Shown one piece after another: positions 17,302 to 26,175 of a stretch of 64,000 bases of DNA (its first letter is position 1; the number at the start of each line of letters is the position of its first letter). The notes under the pieces were generated by a model. The model was not told the DNA's origin. It did not search any database and was given only the letters and a program-made list of their open reading frames with translations. The position numbers and the translations under genes are program-made. The stretch lies in contig CALMPF010000068.1 of the NCBI GenBank assembly GCA_937871505.1, positions 1-64,000 of the forward strand, in the 5' to 3' direction. Origin of the DNA: an uncultured Planctomycetia bacterium (GTDB lineage Bacteria; Planctomycetota; Phycisphaerae; Phycisphaerales; SM1A02).

Positions 17302-18003
17302 TCAGCGCCCGCGGGACGCGATTGCGTCAGCGATCTGGGTCGCGAGCGATTCGGCGTCGTCGCTCAGCTCCGCCTGCGTCAGAACGAGCTTGATGGGCAG
17401 GGTCGCCGGGGCCGGAACACCACCCGGCTTGCCCGCGCCGGCGCCATCGGCGCCGATCTCGAAGATCGGCCGGAGCCCGGCGGCGAGATCGTCCACCGAG
17501 ACGAAGAGCCCGACCCGGCCCGTGTTTCCCGAGCCGAACAGCGGGATGCTGATGTGTTCCGCCGAAGCGGGATCGTTCAGCTCGACGAACGAGCCGCGCA
17601 CAAGCCACCCCGCCGACGGCAGCGGCGCTCCGGATGCCGCTCTTCGTGCGTCAAAACCGCGCTTCTGGAGGTCCCGCACGAGCGCGTCGGTGAAACGCTC
17701 GGCCATCGTCTCGTCGTCGCTTGCCTGCCGCCTCGCGAGCCGCTGCTCGCGCCGAGCGAGGAACCCGAACCCGGCGCTGGTCCCGGATGCGGCGGCCGCC
17801 TGCATGTCCCCGGCTCCGAACATGAACGGGACGACGACGATCCGTTCCGGAGGATGATCGGGCCACGCCCCGTCGACAACCCGAAGCGAAGTACCCAGCG
17901 GCGCGCTCTGGTCATGGCCGGTCTGCGAACCGGGGGAGCACCCTGCGGCGAGGGCGGCCACAAGAGCGACCGCAAGGGCACGATCAGACAAGCCGGGTTT
18001 CAT
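17302..18003 (-). CDS. Predicted lipoprotein, DUF4410-like
   Basis: 233 residues. The signal peptide ends in a lipobox LAAGC with Cys at residue 22, so the mature protein should be lipid-anchored. A mixed alpha/beta domain follows, with RIVVVPFMFG, then FTDALVRDLQKRGFDARR, WLVRGSFVELND and VGLFVSVDDLAAG. This pattern resembles the DUF4410 family of small envelope lipoproteins that share a fold with TolB-N/CsgG-like domains. It lies between the von Willebrand and DUF4175 genes, with 212-255 bp gaps on each side, so it may be transcribed separately. Family assignment is by pattern only. Confidence 0.6.
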   Translation of the reverse strand: MKPGLSDRALAVALVAALAAGCSPGSQTGHDQSAPLGTSLRVVDGAWPDHPPERIVVVPFMFGAGDMQAAAASGTSAGFGFLARREQRLARRQASDDETMAERFTDALVRDLQKRGFDARRAASGAPLPSAGWLVRGSFVELNDPASAEHISIPLFGSGNTGRVGLFVSVDDLAAGLRPIFEIGADGAGAGKPGGVPAPATLPIKLVLTQAELSDDAESLATQIADAIASRGR

Positions 18004-18215
18004 CGGCCGAGCGTAGCGGGTCTCGGCCCCTCGGCCGCGACGGCTCGGAGAACGAGGTGGAGCGGCGCTCCCGCGATCGGCCCCATGCGCTGTCGGCGAG
18101 ACCGACAGAGCGGGCTCGAGTGCGCGCAGCGCGCTCCGGGCCGCGTGTGGCGAGCGTCATCGCGGCTGCGGGCGAGCGGGCAGCCGAAGCGTCGCTTCGG
18201 CGCGGCGCCTGACGA

Positions 18216-20570
18216 TCACAGCAAGCCCATCCGCCGCCGCGCCGCCCACTCGGCGACGCCGAGAAGCACCACCAGCGCCAACGCCAGCGGGGTGTTCCAG
18301 ATCCGTTCGGTCACCGGATCCTCGGTGCGGATCTCGCGCCGCGGCAGCGCGTCGAGCTGGTCAAGCTCGTCGGGGAGAAGGAACCGGCCTCCGGTCTCCG
18401 CCGCGAGCGTGCGCAGCAGCGGGTGATCGGTCTCCGGCCGGCGACGCTCCTCATCCGGCGGGAGCAGCTCGATCTCCGCGAAGGCGTCGGCGGCCTCCGG
18501 AAGCGTGGTGTCGCTGACCCGGACGCGATGCGTCCCGATGGAGCCGCCTCCGAGACCGGACGCGTCCGCCTCGGCGGCGATCCACATCGCGGTGTACTCC
18601 CCGCCGCGTCCGGTCGAACGAAGCTCGAGCTCCCCGACGCGATCGCCCGCCGCATTCTCGATCACCGCGACGACGCCGCCAAGCTCCAGCCCCGCGAGCG
18701 CGGCGTCGAGGAGGCGCAGCGTGACGCGAACCGGCTGTCCCGGCGCGACCCGGCGCGGCTCCGCTTCGAGAAGCACCGTCTCCGCGCCGCCGGCGATCCG
18801 CTCGCGGGCGAGCAGCCGGACCATCTGGATCCAGAAGCGCTCCGGGAGCAGCTCTCCCCGGCCGAACCGCCAGCGCCAGATCTCGTCGGTGGCGACGTAG
18901 AGCGACATTCCGGCGCCGTAGCGCATCGAGATCACCATCGGCAGCGGCGCCCCGGAGAAGGACTCTGTCGTCTCGGCGAGCACCTCGGCAGCGGGCTTGA
19001 GCTGTGCGGGCTCGATCCGCTGCGCCCACTGAAGGGCCGACCATCCGGCGGCAGCGTCGGCGAGCTCGCGCGGCCAGCCCGCGGCCTCCTCGTCGGAGAG
19101 CCGAAGCACGCCCAGCCGCGCCGCCAGCGGCGTCGAGCGCATCTGGACCGGACCACCGGCGCCGGGCAGGTCGAGCGGCGCCCGCATCGGAAGCAGGTCG
19201 GCAAGCGGCGAATCGCCCCACGACGACGGCATCGAGCGCTGACCCCCGATGAAGAGCAGTCCCATCCCGCGCTCGGCGACGGCGGTGCGGATGATCTCGA
19301 GCTGCGCCGCCGTGAAGAAGCTCGAGGGAACATCGCCGAGGACGACGAGATCGTACGGCGCAAACTCATCCGCCGTGCGCGGCAGGCGCAGCAGCGGCAT
19401 GTTGCCCTCCTGGGCGAAGTCGCGATCGGCCGAGAGCAGCAGGACCGAGCTCTCAATCGACGGTTCCCGCACCAGGAGGTTCTTGAGATAGCGATACTCC
19501 CAGCGCGGGTATCCGTCGACGTAGAGCACGCGCACCGGCCTGTCGACCAGGCCGACGAGGAGCGCCCGGCGGTTGTTCTCCTCGACGAGGTCTTCACCTT
19601 CGACGTCGAGCACGACCGCCCACGACGCCTCGCCCGCCACGTCGCTGCGGCCGATCAGTGTGACCGTCTCCAGGTCGCGACCGGCCGCTCCTCCGGGAAG
19701 CCTCGTCCGGTCGAGCTCCGCTCCGGTGCGCAGATCGACGAGCCGGACCTCCGCGCCCAGCTCCCGTGCCGCGACCCCGAGACGTTCGACGTCGACGACC
19801 ACGGGGACGGTGTCGCGCACGAAGGCTTGCAGGGGAGCCGCGGCACGGCGGATCGCCAGATCTCCGACCGGTTCGGCCGACCCGAGGCCGACCCCGAAGA
19901 CCGGCACCGCGAGATCCTGAAGCCGCCTCACGACGCTGCGCGACGGAGGCTCCGTGGTGCGGCCATCCGAGATCAGCACGATGCCCGCAAGCGGTCGGCC
20001 CGCGCCGCGCTGAAGGGCCTGTTCCAGCGCCGTACCGATCCGGGTGCGCCAGCCCGATGCCTCGCCGAGCAGGGGCGATGCGTCATCCGCTTCGCGGCGG
20101 AGATCGAAGCTGCTGCCGTCGAAGCCGAGCCAGAGGACAACCCGTTCGGACTCGAGACGATCGAGCATGGGACGCGCCGACTCGAGCGCCGCGCGAAGCT
20201 GCTCGTCGCGGCTGATCCGGGCGCGGCGCGCCGGCGAGGGCGCATCGGCGACCTCGAGCGAGGCGCTGCGATCGACGAGCATGATCACCCAGTCGCGCTC
20301 GACCTGTTCGCGCGGCTCGACCAGCAGCGGTCCGCAGAGCAGGATCACCAGGAGAAGCAGCAGCGCCCCGCGCACGGCTCCGAGGACCGCCCGGGCCGCC
20401 GTCGGACCGCGCATGCGCCGGTAGGCCCACCACCCCAGCCCCACGGCGACCACGACGACGAGGAACCACGCCCACGTCGGAAGCGGGTGCTCCCATCCGA
20501 GGCGCACGTCGGCCGCATCGGCGGGGATCGTCTCGATCCCGAGCAGTCGTCGCAGCAGGCCGGAGTTCAT
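18216..20570 (-). CDS. Membrane protein with von Willebrand A-like and glutamine-amidotransferase-like domains
   Basis: 784 residues from ATG at 20570, which overlaps the BatA stop by 4 bp. Two membrane helices are near the start (FLVVVVAVGLGWWAY, about 36-50; VRGALLLLLVILLCGPLLV, about 66-84). The vWA domain opens with WVIMLVDRSAS (a MIDAS-type DxSxS) near residue 100. It is followed by a beta domain and a class I amidotransferase-like fold (VRVLYVDGYPRWEYRYLKNL and GLLFIGGQRSMPSSWGDSPL), probably without catalytic Cys. A C-terminal helix (ALALVVLLGVAEWAAR) re-enters the membrane. This architecture is standard for planctomycete MoxR/BatA loci; the molecular role is not known. Confidence 0.85.
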   Translation of the reverse strand: MNSGLLRRLLGIETIPADAADVRLGWEHPLPTWAWFLVVVVAVGLGWWAYRRMRGPTAARAVLGAVRGALLLLLVILLCGPLLVEPREQVERDWVIMLVDRSASLEVADAPSPARRARISRDEQLRAALESARPMLDRLESERVVLWLGFDGSSFDLRREADDASPLLGEASGWRTRIGTALEQALQRGAGRPLAGIVLISDGRTTEPPSRSVVRRLQDLAVPVFGVGLGSAEPVGDLAIRRAAAPLQAFVRDTVPVVVDVERLGVAARELGAEVRLVDLRTGAELDRTRLPGGAAGRDLETVTLIGRSDVAGEASWAVVLDVEGEDLVEENNRRALLVGLVDRPVRVLYVDGYPRWEYRYLKNLLVREPSIESSVLLLSADRDFAQEGNMPLLRLPRTADEFAPYDLVVLGDVPSSFFTAAQLEIIRTAVAERGMGLLFIGGQRSMPSSWGDSPLADLLPMRAPLDLPGAGGPVQMRSTPLAARLGVLRLSDEEAAGWPRELADAAAGWSALQWAQRIEPAQLKPAAEVLAETTESFSGAPLPMVISMRYGAGMSLYVATDEIWRWRFGRGELLPERFWIQMVRLLARERIAGGAETVLLEAEPRRVAPGQPVRVTLRLLDAALAGLELGGVVAVIENAAGDRVGELELRSTGRGGEYTAMWIAAEADASGLGGGSIGTHRVRVSDTTLPEAADAFAEIELLPPDEERRRPETDHPLLRTLAAETGGRFLLPDELDQLDALPRREIRTEDPVTERIWNTPLALALVVLLGVAEWAARRRMGLL

Positions 20571-22828
20571 GCCGCCGCCTCCGCTGGGCCGGTGGCCCGG
20601 CCCTCGACGTGCGAGAACCGTCGCGAGAGGATGGTCTCGGCCACTGCGCACGCGAGCGCCAGCGCGAGCAGGAACCAGGGAAGCGGCAGGGCGCTCTCGG
20701 CGCTGCGCAGGGCCTCGCCCGGGTCGTCGAGATCGAGCACGCTCCAGGCCCCGCTGCTGCGGAGCCACCCCTCGACGCTCTCGACCGACTGCGGCGTCGT
20801 GTCGCCGGCGGCAGGATCGACGTTGACGGCGAGCAGGCCGACCTCGACCTCGGCGGCGTCGAGCTGGCGGTAGAGGCCGGATCGCTCGACGATCCCGGCG
20901 CGGCGCGTCCCCGTGGCGTCCTCCGCTGGGCGCAGGTCGATCCGCGGGACCGGTCGTTCGGCGCGACCGCCGACATCGTCGGGAACGACCGCGACCAGGG
21001 CCGTCGTCGACGGGCCGGTGATCGGCCGCTCGCCGACCCGGCCTCGCAGCCCCTCCTGACCAAGCCCGACTCCCTGGCGGACGATCTCCTGCACCAGCGG
21101 CACCATCAGCGGCTTCACCGGCAGGTCGGTCCATCCAAGCTCCGGAGCCGTCGCAAGCAGGACGACCGTCCCCGGAAGCGGTGCGTCGCGCTCGTCGCGG
21201 GCGAGCCCGGCGACGAGAATCGGCGCTCCCGACGCTTCGAGCACGCGCTCGCCTCCGCCATCGGCGAGCTCGATCGGAATTCGACGGTGGATGCGCACCG
21301 GCGCGATCAGCGCCGGAAGCTCGGCCTCGATCAGGCGAAGCAGCGGCGATGAGCGCTGGCGCTCGTCGAGGACAAGTCCCTCCGGCGACTCGACGACTTC
21401 GATGCCGATGCGCCAAGGGAGGCGCATCGCCTCGACGAACCGCTCGGCCCAGAGGTGGACCGTCGCCTCGCCCGGCGGAACCACGAAGACGAGCCCGCCT
21501 CGGCGCAGCAGCTCGCGGAGCGCCGCAAGCCCATCGGCCTGAAGCAGGTCGGGCCGGACGACGATCGCCGCATCCGCCGCGCGCAGGGCCGCGGCGGAGA
21601 GGCGCGTGGGATCCTCGACGAAGAGCTCCATCGGCGCCGCATCCGTCGGTCGCAGCGCCCGCGCCAGCCACTGTCCCGCGGAAAGCCGCTCGACGGAGAG
21701 CTCTGCACCGAAGGTCCGCCGGTCGATCATCGCCACCCGCACCGCGCGCCGGGCCTGAAGCACCGCCGCGAAACGATCGTCCGGGAGCAGCGCGTCGGGA
21801 GCGACCGAGGCGACGACGCCCAGAGCGCCGCCGAACTCCCCGCCCGGCAATCGACCCGCCGAGCCGGCTCCGTCACTGCGGGGCTCGATCCGGAACTCGA
21901 CCGAGAGCGTGGAGCGCCCCGGCTCCCACCGGACCTCGCGCGGCGCCGTGGGCGCAAGCCCCTCGCCCTCGAGGGCGACGCGCGTGCGCCCGCCGTCAAG
22001 GGGCCCGAACCGCGCCAGGCGCACCGTCACCTGGCCGCTCCCGTCACCTTGGCCGGGAATCAGCAGCGAACGCAGGGGATCGATCCCGACAACCTGGACG
22101 TTGGCGACCTCGTCGGTGGCGGGCGTCGAGAAGCGAAGAAAGAGCTCCCGGGGGCGCGATGAGCTCGCGCCGGCCGGCGCCGCCGCAAGCGGATCCTCCA
22201 GCGTCGTCGTCCCGCGGCGGAAGTCGCTGAGGAGATTGACCACCACGGCGCGACCATCGACCTCGTCGCGCCCGACGGCGGCCCATGCCGCCGCGAGCGC
22301 TTCGGGGATCGACGCGGGCGTCTCGAGCGGGCGCAGCGACCGGAGCACCGCCGAAGCCGCTGCGTGATCCGAGGTCGGCGGCAGCAGGAGGTCGCGGACC
22401 GGCACCGCAGCGCCGACGATGCCGATCTGGTCGCCGGGGCGGGCCCGCTCGACGACCGCGGCCGCCGCGTCGACGTGCCGCTCGAGCGCCGATGGCGCAT
22501 CGGCGGACGGGCGCAGCCCCGAAGTCATCGAGTCATCCACGACGAAGAGGATGAGCCGGCCTCCGGCGCGGTCGCCGACGATCGACCCGCGCAGCATCGG
22601 TTCGGCGACGGCAGCCCCGACGAAGGCAAGCACCAGGCACCGCAGCGCGAGGACGACGAGCTGCTCCAGTCGGCGGCGACGGCGCTGGCGGCGGAGGACC
22701 TCCTCGAGCAGCCGCATCGCGCCCCAGCGGACCGGCTCGCGGCGGCGGCGCAGGAAGAGGTGGATCGCGATCGGCAGCGCCGCCGCCGCGACTCCAGCCA
22801 CCGCCAGCCATGCCGTGACGAAGGTCAT
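20567..22828 (-). CDS. BatA-type membrane protein with von Willebrand A domain
   Basis: 753 residues. The N terminus matches the aerotolerance-regulator BatA domain: a membrane helix (WLAVAGVAAAALPIAIHLFL), then RREPVRWGAMRLLEEVLRRQ and a second helix (LVVLALRCLVLAFVGAAVAE). A vWA domain follows at about residues 90-230, with LILFVVDDSMTSG as its MIDAS-like motif. Later beta domains end in a last helix (LPWFLLALALACAVAETIL) near the C terminus. It overlaps both neighbours by 4 bp. In other bacteria Bat proteins work with a MoxR ATPase on envelope stress or maturation processes. Confidence 0.85.
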   Translation of the reverse strand: MTFVTAWLAVAGVAAAALPIAIHLFLRRRREPVRWGAMRLLEEVLRRQRRRRRLEQLVVLALRCLVLAFVGAAVAEPMLRGSIVGDRAGGRLILFVVDDSMTSGLRPSADAPSALERHVDAAAAVVERARPGDQIGIVGAAVPVRDLLLPPTSDHAAASAVLRSLRPLETPASIPEALAAAWAAVGRDEVDGRAVVVNLLSDFRRGTTTLEDPLAAAPAGASSSRPRELFLRFSTPATDEVANVQVVGIDPLRSLLIPGQGDGSGQVTVRLARFGPLDGGRTRVALEGEGLAPTAPREVRWEPGRSTLSVEFRIEPRSDGAGSAGRLPGGEFGGALGVVASVAPDALLPDDRFAAVLQARRAVRVAMIDRRTFGAELSVERLSAGQWLARALRPTDAAPMELFVEDPTRLSAAALRAADAAIVVRPDLLQADGLAALRELLRRGGLVFVVPPGEATVHLWAERFVEAMRLPWRIGIEVVESPEGLVLDERQRSSPLLRLIEAELPALIAPVRIHRRIPIELADGGGERVLEASGAPILVAGLARDERDAPLPGTVVLLATAPELGWTDLPVKPLMVPLVQEIVRQGVGLGQEGLRGRVGERPITGPSTTALVAVVPDDVGGRAERPVPRIDLRPAEDATGTRRAGIVERSGLYRQLDAAEVEVGLLAVNVDPAAGDTTPQSVESVEGWLRSSGAWSVLDLDDPGEALRSAESALPLPWFLLALALACAVAETILSRRFSHVEGRATGPAEAAA

Positions 22829-23814
22829 GAGCGCTTGCCCCGACGCGCCTGCGCGCCGCGCCGCGCCAGCAGCCGCGAGAGCGCCGGACCGACGCTCTCA
22901 TGGCTGTCGAGCCGGAGGTAGTCGAAGCCGAAGCTCCGCGCCGCCGCGGCGACGGCATCGCACTGGCGGCGGAGCGCTTCCAGATAGGCGCCGCGAAACG
23001 CATCCGGCTCGACGACGATCCGCGCCTCTCCCTCGAGTCCCTCGAAGGGGGCCTCCGCGTCGAAGTCGAAGAGGATCTCGCGACGATCGAGCATCTGGAG
23101 CAGCACGACGTCGTCGCGCCGGTGGCGAAACCGCGCCAGCGCCGAACGGATCGCCTCGGGATCGTCGAGGAAGTCGGAGATGACCATGAAGAGCGCCCGG
23201 TTGGTCACCTTTCCGAGCGCCTGCTCGGCGCTCTTGACCAGATTCGCGCGGGACTCGACCGGTTGAGTCGAGAGCGTCTGGACGATCGTCTTCCATTGGT
23301 CGCGGGCGCTGCTCCGCCGCAGCGGCGTCCGCAGCTCGTCGGCGTAGACCGCCACGCCGATGCGGTCGCCCTGCCCGAGGCAGAGGCACGCGATCGCGAC
23401 GGCGAGGGCGGTCGCGGCGTCGTACTTCGTCCAGGTGCCGGTCGTCGCCCCCGCGATCGTCCCGCCCCATCCCTCTTTCGTCTTCAGCGATCCGTACGTC
23501 ATCGATCCGGAGCCGTCGACGAGAACGACCACATCGAGGTTCGTCTCCTGGTGGTACTGCTTGAGATAGAGCTTGTCGGAGCGGCCGAAGACCTTCCAGT
23601 CAAGGTGTCGGAGAGGATCTCCGGGGACGTAGGCGCGGTGCTGCGCGAACTCGACCGCCTGCCCCTGATAGGGCGAGCGGTGCATGCCGCTCATCAGCCC
23701 CTCGACGATCATCTTCGCCCGAAGCTCGAAGGGGGCGATCTGCGCAAGCGTCTCGGGGGCGAGATACTGCTCGGCCTGGATCGCCCGGGGGGTGGTCGAC
23801 GGTGTGGTGGCCAT
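22825..23814 (-). CDS. DUF58 protein with von Willebrand A fold
   Basis: 329 residues. The DUF58 hallmark QAVEFAQHRAYVPGDPLRHL with DWKVFGRSDKLYLKQY is at about residues 50-88. The MIDAS motif is VVVLVDGSGSM at about 93-103 (DxSxS complete). No signal peptide or membrane helix, so it is cytoplasmic. DUF58 proteins are constant partners of MoxR AAA+ ATPases and probably bind them or a metal-dependent client. It lies 18 bp after moxR and overlaps the BatA gene by 4 bp, so the three are one transcription unit. Confidence 0.92.
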   Translation of the reverse strand: MATTPSTTPRAIQAEQYLAPETLAQIAPFELRAKMIVEGLMSGMHRSPYQGQAVEFAQHRAYVPGDPLRHLDWKVFGRSDKLYLKQYHQETNLDVVVLVDGSGSMTYGSLKTKEGWGGTIAGATTGTWTKYDAATALAVAIACLCLGQGDRIGVAVYADELRTPLRRSSARDQWKTIVQTLSTQPVESRANLVKSAEQALGKVTNRALFMVISDFLDDPEAIRSALARFRHRRDDVVLLQMLDRREILFDFDAEAPFEGLEGEARIVVEPDAFRGAYLEALRRQCDAVAAAARSFGFDYLRLDSHESVGPALSRLLARRGAQARRGKRS

Positions 23815-23832
23815 GGCCCAGCGGCTCGGGAG

Positions 23833-24909
23833 CTATCGCATCACCGCGTCCATCCGGCGCGTCAGCGCCGGATCGCTCCGATCGAGCGGCGTGGTCTCGA
23901 GCAGGTGCCGCACGATCGCATCGGACGTGACGCCGTCGGCCTCCGCGTTGAAGTTCGTGATGATCCGGTGCCTCATCACCGGCAGGGCAACGGACTGGAC
24001 GTGCTCCGGAAGCACGTGCGTCGCCCCTGCGAGGATCGCCTTCGCCTTCGCTGCCAGGACGAGGAACTGGCTTGCCCTCGGTCCGGCGCCCCACGCAAGG
24101 TACTGCCGGACCATCTGCGGCAGCTCCGCGTCGGCTTCCGCGACGCGCGTCGCCCTGACGATCCGCAGCGCGTAGCGGACGACGTGGTCCGCCACGGGCA
24201 CGATGCGAACAAGCTCCTGCATCCGCAGGACCTCCGGACCGCCGACGATCCGCGGTGGCTCGGCCGGCCTGCCGGTGGTCGTCTGCTGGACGATTCGCAG
24301 TTCCTGCTCCTCGGTCGGGTAGCTCACCCGGATGTTGAACATGAACCGATCGAGCTGCGCCTCCGGGAGCGGATAGGTGCCTTCCTGCTCGATGGGATTC
24401 TGCGTCGCGAGCACGAAGAAGGGGGCCGGAAGCCGATGCTGCACGCCGCCGACGGAGACCTGCCGCTCCTGCATCGCCTCGAGCAGGGCCGACTGCGTCT
24501 TCGGCGGCGTGCGGTTGATCTCGTCGGCGAGGATCACGTTCGAGAAGATCGGACCCTTGACGAAGCGCAGCTCGCGCGATCCCGACGTCCGGTCCTCCTC
24601 GATCACCTCGGTCCCCGTCATGTCCGAAGGCATGAGGTCCGGCGTGAACTGGATCCTGGAGAACCCGAGGCTCATCGTGCGGGCGAGGGTCGAGATCAGG
24701 AGCGTCTTGGCAAGACCGGGCACCCCCTCGAGCAGGGCATGTCCCCCGCAGAGAAGACAGATCAGGACCTCGTCGAGGACTTCGTCCTGGCCGACGATCA
24801 CGGTGTGAACCGCGTCCCGAAGCCGTCCGAAGGTGGCCTGCACCTCCGCGGCGGCGGCCTCGGGGTCGGTCGGCATCGACGGGCTGCCTGTCTGGGTGGT
24901 TTCGGACAT
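23833..24909 (-). CDS. MoxR-family AAA+ ATPase
   Basis: 358 residues from ATG at 24909. Walker A is GVPGLAKT (about 59-66), Walker B is ILADEINR with the following TPPKTQSALLEAMQERQV, and sensor 1 is LATQNPIEQEGTYPLPEAQL. The arginine-finger region DRFMF follows, and the C-terminal lid carries the RASQFLVLAAKAKA segment typical of MoxR. MoxR ATPases act as chaperones for metal-binding or vWA proteins, and here the vWA partners follow directly. It is the first gene of the long minus-strand block; its promoter must lie in the 276 bp shared with the divergent mutM. Confidence 0.95.
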   Translation of the reverse strand: MSETTQTGSPSMPTDPEAAAAEVQATFGRLRDAVHTVIVGQDEVLDEVLICLLCGGHALLEGVPGLAKTLLISTLARTMSLGFSRIQFTPDLMPSDMTGTEVIEEDRTSGSRELRFVKGPIFSNVILADEINRTPPKTQSALLEAMQERQVSVGGVQHRLPAPFFVLATQNPIEQEGTYPLPEAQLDRFMFNIRVSYPTEEQELRIVQQTTTGRPAEPPRIVGGPEVLRMQELVRIVPVADHVVRYALRIVRATRVAEADAELPQMVRQYLAWGAGPRASQFLVLAAKAKAILAGATHVLPEHVQSVALPVMRHRIITNFNAEADGVTSDAIVRHLLETTPLDRSDPALTRRMDAVMR

Positions 24910-25185
24910 TGGGCGAAGCTCGGATCTGCGTGACTCGCGATTGACGGGACCGGCCGCTCGACCGATTGCCGCTGGACGGATCGATGGAACTCGGGGACGC
25001 GACCTGGGTGTCGCGCCCGGCGACCGCCCCCTCAGCGCCTGCCGAGGGTAGCGCCGCGACGCTGCACGAAGCGTCGATGCCCACGCGCTGCGAGCGGGCA
25101 TTGCGAGTCGGCACGGTGCGCGGGCGCATGCGCAACGGCGTCGCAGGGCGCATCGCCTGCGGAAGCGTCTCTATCCTCCGCGAGA

Positions 25186-26175
25186 ATGCCCGAACTGCCC
25201 GAAGTCGAGCATGTCCGACGCGGTCTCCGAGCGCGTCTGATCGGCGCGGTCGTCGTCGATGCGACGCTGATCCGCGCCGACATGCTGCGCTTCAGCGCGT
25301 TCGCGCCGGCTCCGGACCCGCTGGGACGTCTTCGCGGCACCGAGCTTCGCGAGGTGCATCGGCATGGGAAATTCCTCGCGCTGGAGTTCACCCGCGGGTC
25401 GGACGAAGGCCCGCGCCGCGGCCGAGGGATCGAGCCGGAGGAAACGAGCGCAGCGGTCTTGGGCCTGCATCTGGGCATGGCCGGGCGGATCATCCTCGCG
25501 GCGCCTGCAAGCCGTCCGCTGCCGCATGCCCATGCGCAGGTTCGGTTCGAACTCGGCGAGGGCGGCTCGACGGCAACCGAGCTGCGCTTTCACGATCCGC
25601 GTCGGTTCGGCGGGCTCTGGATGAACCGAACGCTCGACGAGCATCGCCGGCAGGCGTGGTGCGCGCTCGGCCCCGATGCGCTCGAGAGCGATCCCGCCGA
25701 GCTTGCCGCCCACATGGCGCAGTCGCTTCGGCGCACTCGACGGACCATCAAGGCGGTGCTGCTCGACCAGCGCGTCATCGCGGGAATCGGCAACATCTAC
25801 GCCGACGAGATCCTGCATCGATCCGGGATCGATCCGCGGTCGATCGCGCGGCGCCTCCCGACCCGTTCCGTCGGATCGCTCCTGCGGGCGGCGCGGGAAA
25901 TCCTCGCGAGCGCCGTCGAAGCCGGCGGCTCCACGATCCGAGATCACATCGGGGTCGACGGAATCGCCGGTACCTATCGGACGCAGCATGCGGTCTACGG
26001 ACAGGCAGGCGCTCCGTGCCCCCGCTGCGGCTCGACCATCCGACAAGCGAGCATTGCCGGTCGGACGACCGCCTTCTGTCCCTTCTGTCAGAGTCGCGGC
26101 GGAACCCGTCGGTTGAGCCGATCTCAGAGCGCCCGCGTGGTCCAAGCCCCGGATTCCCCTACCCGTGCCCCGTGA
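25186..26175 (+). CDS. mutM: Formamidopyrimidine-DNA glycosylase (Fpg/MutM)
   Basis: 329 residues. The N terminus MPELPEVE supplies the catalytic proline and glutamate. The conserved lysine is in REVHRHGKFLALEF, and the helix-two-turn-helix carries QRVIAGIGNIYADEILHRSG. The C-terminal zinc finger has CPRC and CPFC pairs with IAGRTTAFC between them, including the DNA-contacting Arg. The enzyme removes 8-oxoguanine and formamidopyrimidines and nicks the strand by beta/delta elimination. It is slightly longer than the usual 270-290 residues because of a loop near residue 75 and a C-terminal tail. Divergent from moxR and convergent with dnaA. Confidence 0.95.
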   Translation: MPELPEVEHVRRGLRARLIGAVVVDATLIRADMLRFSAFAPAPDPLGRLRGTELREVHRHGKFLALEFTRGSDEGPRRGRGIEPEETSAAVLGLHLGMAGRIILAAPASRPLPHAHAQVRFELGEGGSTATELRFHDPRRFGGLWMNRTLDEHRRQAWCALGPDALESDPAELAAHMAQSLRRTRRTIKAVLLDQRVIAGIGNIYADEILHRSGIDPRSIARRLPTRSVGSLLRAAREILASAVEAGGSTIRDHIGVDGIAGTYRTQHAVYGQAGAPCPRCGSTIRQASIAGRTTAFCPFCQSRGGTRRLSRSQSARVVQAPDSPTRAP

